DNA of 64,000 nucleotides from Prado023 sp963736425. GTDB lineage: Bacteria > Actinomycetota > Actinomycetes > S36-B12 > CAIYMF01. The DNA is taken from contig CAVTOX010000026.1 in the NCBI GenBank assembly GCA_963736425.1, forward strand, positions 59,428 through 123,427, written 5' to 3'. Of the stretch, positions 57,089 through 64,000 are shown piece by piece (the first letter of the stretch is position 1; each line of letters opens with the position of its first letter). The notes below the pieces were generated by a model, which worked only from the letters and a program-made list of their open reading frames with translations, had not been told where the DNA came from and made no database searches. Made by a program: the position numbers and the translations under genes.

Positions 57089-58126
57089 CTACGCGCTCTG
57101 CCCGGTGACGGGCTGGCCCATCATTGCTTCGAGTAGCTCGGTCATGTTGGGTCGGTTCTTGGGATCCGCCTGTTGCGCCCGGCGGATGACCGCCGCTCGC
57201 TTCGGTCCGCACACCTTCTGCACTACTCGGGCGGCTTCTTGGGACAAGCGGACGTTGCTCGGTCCTGCTGTTCTAGGGAGGTCGTGTGGGCTGGTCATGC
57301 CTTTGTGCAGGAACCGCTGGATCAGCAGGCTGAACTTGTAGACGTCAGTCGCCATCGACAGGTGGTAGCAGCGCGCCTCGGCGCGGACAAGGTCGTTGTG
57401 GTCGATGCTGGGGTCGCGCTTCTTCTTGGTGTACTTGTCCAGCGCGGCGCGGATTTCCGGTGGCTCCCAGCCGGGCGTGTTCAGCTGTTTGAAAGCCGCT
57501 TGCTCACCCCGGATGCGGCAGCCGTCCGTGTCGATGAACATCGGCAGGTAGATCTTGCCCTTGCGCGCCCTGTCGTAGTTGATGATCACGTTGTTGCCCG
57601 ACAGATCCCCGAAGATGACGTCTTTGGAGTGCAGTTTCTGGACGAACATGGCGGCTCGAAGGAGGAACATCCACCGGTCTTCGTCCCCCATGGCCGGTAG
57701 CCCGACCTTCGTGGCGTCGGCCCCAGTGCGGAAGTACTGGGAGACGGTGAAGTCGACGGTCTTGGTCTGGGTGGGAAGTCTGATGGGGTAGCGACATGTC
57801 TGCGGGAACTTGCGCATCAGGATCCCGCACGCTCCCGGTGATCCGGGGGCGGGGAGGACCACCGCGAGCGGCCAGATCGAGATCCGGTCCATGAAGGAGG
57901 TCATCCGAGGGTCCGCGGCGCGAACCGCGACCAGACGGCCCATGCCGTTCTTGATGGCAGATTCGTGCCCCAGGATCACCTTGTCCTTGTACTGCTTGTA
58001 CACCAAGGGTCCGGACTCGCCGGGGATCTTGAGATCTGGAACATCAAAGACCTTGCCCTGGCCTCCGGAGCCGAGTTGCGTCATCCGTCCGATTGACCCC
58101 AGGTGGACCTCAGCGACCGGCATCAT
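57089..58126 (-). CDS. Protein kinase-like protein of a TerY-P-type triad
   Basis: A 345-residue kinase-fold protein. The glycine-rich loop is QLGSGGQGKVFDV (residues ~17-29), the ATP lysine is in LVYKQYKDKV, the catalytic loop is DVIFGDLSGNNVIINYD (HRD replaced by FGD, catalytic Asp and Asn kept), and the metal-binding motif is DTDG in place of DFG (FIDTDGCRI). This is the divergent pattern of YegI-like kinases that accompany PP2C and vWA genes. It is third in the minus-strand run vWA, PP2C, kinase. Two adjacent ATGs (58126, 58123) are possible starts. No membrane segment is seen, so it is cytoplasmic. Confidence 0.85.
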   Translation of the reverse strand: MMPVAEVHLGSIGRMTQLGSGGQGKVFDVPDLKIPGESGPLVYKQYKDKVILGHESAIKNGMGRLVAVRAADPRMTSFMDRISIWPLAVVLPAPGSPGACGILMRKFPQTCRYPIRLPTQTKTVDFTVSQYFRTGADATKVGLPAMGDEDRWMFLLRAAMFVQKLHSKDVIFGDLSGNNVIINYDRARKGKIYLPMFIDTDGCRIRGEQAAFKQLNTPGWEPPEIRAALDKYTKKKRDPSIDHNDLVRAEARCYHLSMATDVYKFSLLIQRFLHKGMTSPHDLPRTAGPSNVRLSQEAARVVQKVCGPKRAAVIRRAQQADPKNRPNMTELLEAMMGQPVTGQSA

Positions 58127-58278
58127 GCACCCGCTTTCCGCGCCTTGGGAGAGCGAGATCCGCTAACTGGACCCCACCCCCGGCTGGCCCCAAAGCCTTG
58201 GGCCGGAGCTGGCTCCCCCGGGGCGACCCGCAGTTGACGGTGATGGTGGTGTGCGTGCTGCCCACCAGCACTCTCGGT

Positions 58279-59655
58279 TTAGCCATCAGTCGAGGGAGCA
58301 TCCGGGCGAGCCCACACCGTGACGATGGTCCGGTCGTCGTTGGCACTGTTGTTTATGTAGCTGACGGCGTGCAGGTACTGGGGGCTGTCCAGTGGTTCGC
58401 GCAGCCGTGAGAAGAGATACGAGGCGAATGCCGTGCTTCCGTCAACCATCTGCTGGCCGTAACCATCGGTGACACATACGAGGGCTTGGCCTGGTTCGAT
58501 CTCCCCGGTCTGTACCGAGGGAGCCACCAGGTTCTCCATGGGGAGGGGTCGGACCGCGTGACTGACCGGCGAGTCATCGGGCTCCTTGCCGATGCTCAAA
58601 GCCCGCCACCCCAAGTCCGGGTCAAGGACGAATCCGCTGCCGTCTCCGGCGACCACGACTCGGGCGAACTGGTGATTGCCGCTTTCACCAGGCTCAGCTG
58701 CGACAGCGAGGATCTCGGCGGTCGTGGCCATGACTTTGCACAGATCCCGGTCAGAGAGTTCAGCGGGGTCCAGCGGTTGACCGTCCTCGGTCTTGAAGCT
58801 TCGAGCGGCCACAGTGCGGGCCCGATCTCGAACAGCCTGGGCCATGCTCCGCGAGATCTCCGACCACGGAATATCTGCCAGGGCGACTCCGGAGTCAAGG
58901 TGCGCCAGGGTCTCCTTGACTCCCGACTCGGCGGCAACATCTGCTGCAATTTCTGAGAGCTTCCCCGACGAGACGCCATCTGCGATGACGACTACTAACC
59001 ACTTCTCGTCTTGGGTTGGGCCCACGGAGTAGGCGTCCTGACGATTCTGTCGGTGGGCGTGGTGACTCATCCCACGAAGTGATGCGGCAGCCACCCTGAT
59101 ATGGCCCATCTCGAACGCGTCGATGACGGTGTCAGGTCGATGCTGCGAACCACGCCGCGATCGGGGCACAACTGTGGGCTGCGTTGTGCCGAGCCGGCCC
59201 TCCTCCCCCACCGCGTCGCGGCCGGCGTAATAGCCAGTCTCGATCGCTCGAACCCGGGCCTTCTTCGGCATCACCCAATGCTCCGAGCCCCAGGCCGTCC
59301 GCTCTGGATCTCCGGAGGTGCCAGCTTCAGGCAGTGGGGACTCAGCGGTGAGCGTCGCAATCTCGACGGTCGGCTCGTGCAGGTCGGCCGTGGCATCTTT
59401 GGTCAGTCGACCAGAAGAATCATCGAACCCGCTGGCACCGGATCGGGCGGGCGGGTCGGAGTCGTGATCGGCCGGTGTCGTGGACTGTGCGGAGGAAATT
59501 CCTGGGCCACCCCCGGCGACCTGCTCCCATTCGATGTCGGCGTGGCCCACTCCCGCGGTAGCCGATTCCGAGGCGGCTTGGCCGCCGTCCGACGCCTCCG
59601 TACCCGTTCCGGGCTCGGACAGGGCCTCCTCGGGCTGGTCGACGGGGTCAGCCAT
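58279..59655 (-). CDS. PP2C-family Ser/Thr phosphatase of a TerY-P-type triad
   Basis: A 458-residue protein. The first ~170 residues are acidic, Ser/Ala/Glu-rich and probably disordered. The PP2C domain carries the metal-binding motifs RQNRQDAYSVG, VVVIADGVSSGK, ALVCVTDGYGQQM and SANDDRTIVTVW. The ATG at 59653-59655 (MADPVDQPEE) is preferred over a TTG at 59700 that has no ribosome site. It lies between the vWA and kinase genes and probably reverses the kinase modification. Confidence 0.88.
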   Translation of the reverse strand: MADPVDQPEEALSEPGTGTEASDGGQAASESATAGVGHADIEWEQVAGGGPGISSAQSTTPADHDSDPPARSGASGFDDSSGRLTKDATADLHEPTVEIATLTAESPLPEAGTSGDPERTAWGSEHWVMPKKARVRAIETGYYAGRDAVGEEGRLGTTQPTVVPRSRRGSQHRPDTVIDAFEMGHIRVAAASLRGMSHHAHRQNRQDAYSVGPTQDEKWLVVVIADGVSSGKLSEIAADVAAESGVKETLAHLDSGVALADIPWSEISRSMAQAVRDRARTVAARSFKTEDGQPLDPAELSDRDLCKVMATTAEILAVAAEPGESGNHQFARVVVAGDGSGFVLDPDLGWRALSIGKEPDDSPVSHAVRPLPMENLVAPSVQTGEIEPGQALVCVTDGYGQQMVDGSTAFASYLFSRLREPLDSPQYLHAVSYINNSANDDRTIVTVWARPDAPSTDG

Positions 59656-59812
59656 CTTGGCCTCGCTCAACGCCGCCCACGGGGAAGCCCTCTCCTCCAA
59701 GCCAGGCCACGTGGGGCCTGACGAGTCTTCTGCCGGCCGGACCAGCGCCGCGGCGCAAGTGGAGCGGGCAATTCGTCGAGGAACAACCGAACATGACGAT
59801 CACTTGATGAGA

Positions 59813-60535
59813 TCAGTCGTCGAGGAAGCGGAAGTCGTCGTCGAGGTCGTCTGGGTCGAAGATGGTCGTGCCACCCGCTGCGGCGGGATCGTTGACGCTG
59901 GACACGGACGCCACAATCGACTGGGTGATGGCCGGGATGAGTTTGCGCAACCCTTCAGCGGCATCCCCCTTTGCAACCGCGGCGATGCCCTTCCGGTGGA
60001 CGTACTTGCTGAGGTGCTCCGGCTCGGCTTCACCCACCCCGAAGACAAAGATGTTGGGGTTGTACTTGAACGACGGATCGGTCAACCCAGCGAAAGCCGC
60101 ATCCCGGTCGTCGGCCGAATCGGTTGGATCACCATCGGTGATGAAGAACACCGTTGGCCGCACGATCTGTTTGAAGCCATCAGCCCGGAGCGAGGCGATC
60201 GCGTTCTCAATCTCGGAACGCAGCAGCTTGAACGCCGCACCATAGGAAGTCAATCCCGACGCAGCAAGAGGGGGACTGGGCGAGTCCGTCGGCTTCCCGA
60301 AGGGCAGGTACACAGTTGCTGTGGTGTTAAACGTGATCACGCCCATCCGCAACATGTCAGCCACGGCCGTGTTCTCCGTGCACACTCCCTGGATGGCCGG
60401 GACCATGTCACCGGCGGCCTGGATGCGTTGACCGCCCATCGAACCGGAGGTGTCGATAGCTAGGAAGATCGGGAAGACGCTCTCCCCCATACTTTCCGAC
60501 GCGTATTCCTGATCTGCCAGATCCGACACCGCCAC
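59813..60535 (-). CDS. TerY-like von Willebrand factor A protein
   Basis: A 240-residue vWA domain protein with a complete MIDAS site: DTSGSMGG (DxSxS), Thr in SGLTSYGAAF, and Asp in FFITDGDPTDSADD. The body FPIFLAIDTSGSM and FVFGVGEAEPEHLSKYV match TerY. The C-terminus is acidic (DPDDLDDDFRFLDD). The start GTG at 60535 is listed; an internal ATG at 60490 is possible. It is the first gene of the triad and divergent from the beta-helix genes, sharing a ~290-base intergenic region. Confidence 0.9.
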   Translation of the reverse strand: MAVSDLADQEYASESMGESVFPIFLAIDTSGSMGGQRIQAAGDMVPAIQGVCTENTAVADMLRMGVITFNTTATVYLPFGKPTDSPSPPLAASGLTSYGAAFKLLRSEIENAIASLRADGFKQIVRPTVFFITDGDPTDSADDRDAAFAGLTDPSFKYNPNIFVFGVGEAEPEHLSKYVHRKGIAAVAKGDAAEGLRKLIPAITQSIVASVSSVNDPAAAGGTTIFDPDDLDDDFRFLDD

Positions 60536-60827
60536 ACCCCAATCTCAGGTCAGGCCCCCCGATCGCCAATAGGCTCACGAAAAGCAGCACGACTTGGGAA
60601 ACTCACCCCCGCGGGCGAAGCCCCCGCCAGACTAGACGAGTGGCCCTTCATTGAGGGTCACCGGCGGCGGATTGAACAGTACGTGGCCTCGGTGCGACAT
60701 CTGGCGTCCGCGCGGACCTAGGGTCAGGGCGGGTGGTGGCCCGTTCTTGTGTCCTGCCGCGTGGTGGTGGGTGGGGTTGGCGAAGTGAGTGTGGAAACTG
60801 GCTTGGTCTGGAGGCGAGGGAGGGTTG

Positions 60828-62525
60828 ATGGACCGCCGGGTGGTGTTGCTGGTGCTCCTGCTGGCCGAGGCCGAGCGGTTGGCCGCGAAGGCAGTGCTCG
60901 ATGGTTTGAGCCAGGTTGCCCCGACTCGGCGGGTGGCCGTCGTTGACGGGCAGGCCCAGCTTCGCACGCTGACCCCGCTGAGCCCGGCCAAGCATCTGGC
61001 AGGGGTACCCCTTCTATCTGGTCAGGTCGCCGCGGCGGGTTTGCACTCCCGACTCGGTCATCACCTCTACGGGCTCCAGATCCAGCTGGAATTGGACGAC
61101 CGGGGTCCCGAGGGGTACGTGGTGGCGTGCATCTGGGGGCAGGCTGCCACCAGAACCACCGCAGATCTCGGCGACTACGCCGCGATTGTGGCTCTGGACT
61201 GCCCGGTTGAGATTCACCATTACTTCCTCAGGGACAGCACGGGTGGGGTGTGGGCCAGGCCGGCGCCAGCGGGGTCGGGCATCTCGGTGGGGGCGTGGCG
61301 CGGGGTCGACCCTGACACGGTCCCTGCGCATGTGGAAGCCACGGCCGATGGTCGGTTCCCTCCGCTGGCCGGGGCGGTGCGGGTGGATCTCAGTGGCGGC
61401 CAGGAGCCGAAGGCTGCCACGTCACCGGCAGAGATGGGTCCGGTCATCGTGGTAGACGCGACAGGGGGTGGAGATTTCCACTCGCTGGTCAGTGCGGTGG
61501 CCGCGGCCAGCCCAGGAACCGCGATCCTCGTGCGCCCCGGGGTCTATCGAGGCACCGTGCTGATCGACAAGGCGCTAGACATCACTGGCCAGGGTGATCG
61601 CGACACCATCATCCTCAGCGCTGAAGCCGGGCCCGTGATTGAGTTCACCGCTGCTCAGGGCCGGATCGCCAACCTGACCCTGCGCCAGGAAGGTAGCGGC
61701 AGCGGCAGAGTCGGAGCCGGGGTCGCCATGAGCCGCGGGCGGCTGGATTTGACAGGGTGCGATATCACCAGTGAGACCTCTGTGTGTGTAGCGGTCTACG
61801 GCGACGCCGCACCCTTCGTGCTGGGAAACAACATCCACCATGGAAAGACAGGTGGAGTTATGGTCCACGATCAGGGCGGTGGCGAGTACCGCGACAACGA
61901 CATCCACCACAACGGGAACACCGGCGTGTACCTATCGTCGGAGGCCGTGGGGGTGCTCCGGGACAACGACATCCACAACAACAGCGGTGCCGGGCTGGCA
62001 GTCCTAGAAGGCTCTCCGGAGATAAGTGGCAACCGCATCTACGCCAACTACGTCAATGGAGTCTTCGTGGCGGGCGGTGCGGGAGTGTTTCAGGACAACG
62101 ACATCCACACCAATAGCGGCGCTGGCGTGGAAGTCGTGGGGCGGGGTGCGCCGAAGGTAAGTGGCAACCGCATCTACGCCAACTACGTCAGCGGCGTGTC
62201 CGTGTCTTTGGGTGGCGCGGGGGTATTCCAGGACAACGACATACGCGGCAACTACGCCAGCGGCGTGTCCGTGTATAGGAAGGGCGCGGGCGTGTTCCTG
62301 GACAACGACATCCACGGCCACACCCGCGCCGGCGTGGAGGCGAGGGAGGGTGGCGCCCCGTTGGTCACGGGAAACCGCATCCTCAACAACACTTGGGGGG
62401 TTTGGGTTCACGATCTGGGCATGGGGTCGTATCTAGGCAACGACTTGCGCGGAAATGGTGGGGGCGCATGGTCGCTCGACGAGCCGTCCTCGGGGTTGAT
62501 CACGCGCTCGGAGAACCAGGAGTAG
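60828..62525 (+). CDS. Right-handed beta-helix protein with unrecognised N-terminal domain (copy 1)
   Basis: A 565-residue protein. Residues 1-205 form a domain not recognised: DRRVVLLVLLLAEAERLAAK, VAVVDGQAQLRTLTPLSPAK, VEIHHYFLRD and ISVGAWRGVDPDTVPAHVEA. From about residue 215 a pectate-lyase-like helix starts (VIVVDATGGGDFHSLVSAVA, ILVRPGVYRGTVLIDKALDI). It is followed by at least eight PbH1-type turns with the units NDIHHNGNTGVYL, NRIYANYVNGVFV and NDIRGNYASGVSV. No signal peptide is evident, so it may be cytoplasmic. ATG 60828 follows GAGGGAGGG. It is divergent from the vWA gene and duplicated downstream. Confidence 0.8.
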   Translation: MDRRVVLLVLLLAEAERLAAKAVLDGLSQVAPTRRVAVVDGQAQLRTLTPLSPAKHLAGVPLLSGQVAAAGLHSRLGHHLYGLQIQLELDDRGPEGYVVACIWGQAATRTTADLGDYAAIVALDCPVEIHHYFLRDSTGGVWARPAPAGSGISVGAWRGVDPDTVPAHVEATADGRFPPLAGAVRVDLSGGQEPKAATSPAEMGPVIVVDATGGGDFHSLVSAVAAASPGTAILVRPGVYRGTVLIDKALDITGQGDRDTIILSAEAGPVIEFTAAQGRIANLTLRQEGSGSGRVGAGVAMSRGRLDLTGCDITSETSVCVAVYGDAAPFVLGNNIHHGKTGGVMVHDQGGGEYRDNDIHHNGNTGVYLSSEAVGVLRDNDIHNNSGAGLAVLEGSPEISGNRIYANYVNGVFVAGGAGVFQDNDIHTNSGAGVEVVGRGAPKVSGNRIYANYVSGVSVSLGGAGVFQDNDIRGNYASGVSVYRKGAGVFLDNDIHGHTRAGVEAREGGAPLVTGNRILNNTWGVWVHDLGMGSYLGNDLRGNGGGAWSLDEPSSGLITRSENQE

Positions 62526-63000
62526 CTCAGGGCCCTCTCTGCGGTGGCGCAAGGTCGCGAGTCTGGCCGAACGACTCGCCGGTGCGGCAGTACTCATAGA
62601 CCCGACCACGCTGGTACCGGCTGCGGATGGCTCACTCCGAGGCCGAAGGCCAGGCGGCCGCCCGGGTTCTCGACCCCAACATCGGGCTCGAGAAACTGAA
62701 TATCCGGGATCCGTTGCCGTCGCTCGGTCGCGCATGCTCGCAGGGGATCGCTGAGGCCTCGGCGGCGGCTGGTCACATCGCCGACGCACCTACGTTACTG
62801 AACGACAGATTGGGAAAGTCCCGGCCATCAGGGGGTGGGATTAGGTGTTGCCCGGACTTCGGGCGATGACGGGGGTGCGGGAACGTAGGGTCGGTGCGGG
62901 TCGTGGTGTTCGTCTGTCTCAGATCGTGGCTGCTCGAGAGGGTGCGCTGTTGGGATCTGAGAGTGTCGTGGGGTCGACGTCCTGAGGCTAGGGAGGGTTG
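62526..63000. other. Intergenic region between the two beta-helix paralogues
   Basis: A 475-base stretch with no convincing gene on either strand and no obvious RNA. Only the last ~15 bases (GGGAGGGTTG) before the second start codon are shared with the upstream region of copy 1, which probably marks the ribosome-binding site of the duplicated unit. Confidence 0.45.
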
Positions 63001-64000
63001 ATGGACCGGCGTGTGCTGTTGTTGGTGCTTCTGCTTGAGGGGGACGAACGGTTAGCCGGTGCGTCGGTGATTGATCGTCTGAGCCGCGTATCACCTGGTC
63101 GGAGGGTGGCCGTCGTTGATGGGCAGGCCCAGTTGCGCACGCTGACCCCGCTGACCGAAGCCAAGCACCTGGCCGGGATCCCACATCTCCCCCATCAGGT
63201 CGCCGCGGATGGTCTACATCGCCGGCTCGGTCATTTCCTATCGGGGGTCCAGGTTCAGCTGGAACTGGATGACCGTGCTCCCGAGGGGTACATGGTGGCC
63301 TGCATCTGGGGCGCGACTGCTTCCCGCTCGGAGGCGGATCTAGGCGACTACGCGGCGTTTGAGGCGCTGGACTGCCCAGTGGAGGTTCATCACTACTTCC
63401 TTCAGGACACTGCGGGCGGGTTGTGGGCCAAACGCCCGAGTGCCGGATCCGGGATCTCGGTGACGGCGTGGCGGGGTGTCGACCCGGGCACAATTGCTGA
63501 GCACGTCTCAGCCACCGCCGAGGGCAAGTCCCTTCCCCTGGAGGGGGCAGTGATGTTGGACCTAAGTGGTGAGCCCGGGCGCGGGGGTGCCGGTGTAGCG
63601 GCTCAGGTCAGGGTGGGACATCCGGGTGAATCGGCGACACCGGATGGCCCGGTCGTGGTGGTGGATGCCGCTGGCCGCGGGGACTTTGTGTCGCTGGCCA
63701 GCGCCGTGTCAGCAGCCGCGCCAGGGACGCGGGTTGTGGTGCGCCCCGGCGAGTACCACGGACCGATCCTGCTGGACAAGGAGCTGGACATTGTCGGGGA
63801 GGGGGTACGAGACAGCATCGTGGTCAGTGCGGTCGGCGAGCACGTGGTCGTGTTCACAGCCGATGAGGGTCGCGTAGCGAAACTGACCTTGCGTCAGAAA
63901 GGCGGCGGGGGTGGCTGCGGAGTCGACATCCGCCGTGGGCGCCTAGAACTGGTGGAGTGCGACATCTCCAGTGAATCGCTGGCGTGTGTGGCTATACACG
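63001..64000 (+). CDS. Right-handed beta-helix protein with the same N-terminal domain (copy 2, partial)
   Basis: From ATG 63001 an uninterrupted frame of 333 codons runs to the window end: MDRRVLLLVLLLEGDERLAG, VAVVDGQAQLRTLTPLTEAK, VEVHHYFLQDTAGGLWAK, and the beta-helix entry VVVVDAAGRGDFVSLASAVS with VVVRPGEYHGPILLDKELDI. It is clearly a paralogue of copy 1 over its full visible length, with some stretches nearly identical in DNA, implying a tandem duplication. The C-terminal repeat region is outside the window, so repeat number cannot be compared. Confidence 0.85.
   Translation, partial: MDRRVLLLVLLLEGDERLAGASVIDRLSRVSPGRRVAVVDGQAQLRTLTPLTEAKHLAGIPHLPHQVAADGLHRRLGHFLSGVQVQLELDDRAPEGYMVACIWGATASRSEADLGDYAAFEALDCPVEVHHYFLQDTAGGLWAKRPSAGSGISVTAWRGVDPGTIAEHVSATAEGKSLPLEGAVMLDLSGEPGRGGAGVAAQVRVGHPGESATPDGPVVVVDAAGRGDFVSLASAVSAAAPGTRVVVRPGEYHGPILLDKELDIVGEGVRDSIVVSAVGEHVVVFTADEGRVAKLTLRQKGGGGGCGVDIRRGRLELVECDISSESLACVAIH

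Noticed and set aside
61800..62500. CRISPR-like or tandem DNA repeat in the beta-helix gene
   Set aside because: The periodicity (GACAACGACATCCAC and similar) is degenerate, in frame and explained by protein repeats.
62594..62776. 60-codon minus-strand ORF in the spacer between the beta-helix genes
   Set aside because: Arg/Pro/Gly-rich composition typical of spurious high-GC frames and no ribosome site.

Overview
The window looks like a chromosomal segment of a high-GC Actinomycetota: GC is roughly 70% by eye, genes are dense with many 4-base ATGA/GTGA overlaps, and it carries lineage-typical families (DUF2993/LmeA-like lipid-binding protein, class F sortase, DUF4397 wall protein, DUF4097-DrrAB operon, kdpF-first kdp operon). 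Pyruvate:ferredoxin oxidoreductase, a complete ornithine-fermentation operon and a tryptophanase-type lyase suggest a facultative or microaerophilic amino-acid user. A heliorhodopsin, Dps, a photolyase-related gene and a CarH-like B12 regulator suggest exposure to light and oxidative stress. No rRNA, tRNA or CRISPR array was recognised.

Layout. 1-6651 (minus): dihydroorotate-dehydrogenase-like protein (cut by the left edge) and PFOR, then a HIT protein and thrS. 6818-10520: glycine-zipper protein, short chromate transporter, heliorhodopsin, Dps and an internally deleted photolyase-related gene. 10547-18455 (minus): ord-ortA-ortB-oraS-oraE-glmL-like-orr, a complete D-ornithine to alanine plus acetyl-CoA set. 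18724-24177: DUF2993 protein, fetAB-type exporter, a heavily frameshifted SulP gene and a DMT transporter. 24247-29841: an operator-controlled aldehyde dehydrogenase-TetR-GMC oxidoreductase cluster, then tryptophanase. 30075-35284 (minus): PPOX-like protein, TerB-like protein, class F sortase, DUF4397 fragment, B12-binding regulator, tandem SRPBCC protein and ArsR. 35411-38646: ribbon-helix-helix protein, DUF4097, ABC exporter. 38736-46604: a small membrane peptide, then kdpFABCDE. 47090-49793: a Nur-box-like site followed by cbiMNQO.

From 49800 the character changes. There are gene remnants (VOC protein, PQQ sugar dehydrogenase 3' end), an IS21-family element, orphan small genes, a lipoprotein and a UvrD-like helicase. 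Last comes a Ser/Thr kinase-like protein, PP2C phosphatase and TerY-like vWA protein (a TerY-P-type triad) divergent from two tandem paralogues that join an unrecognised N-terminal domain to a right-handed beta-helix. This last block is the best candidate for an under-described system.

Caution: at least seven otherwise intact genes (thrS, chrA-like, photolyase-related, glmL-like, GMC oxidoreductase, sortase, cbiM) each carry a single frameshift. Since thrS is essential, most of these are probably sequence errors rather than true pseudogenes.
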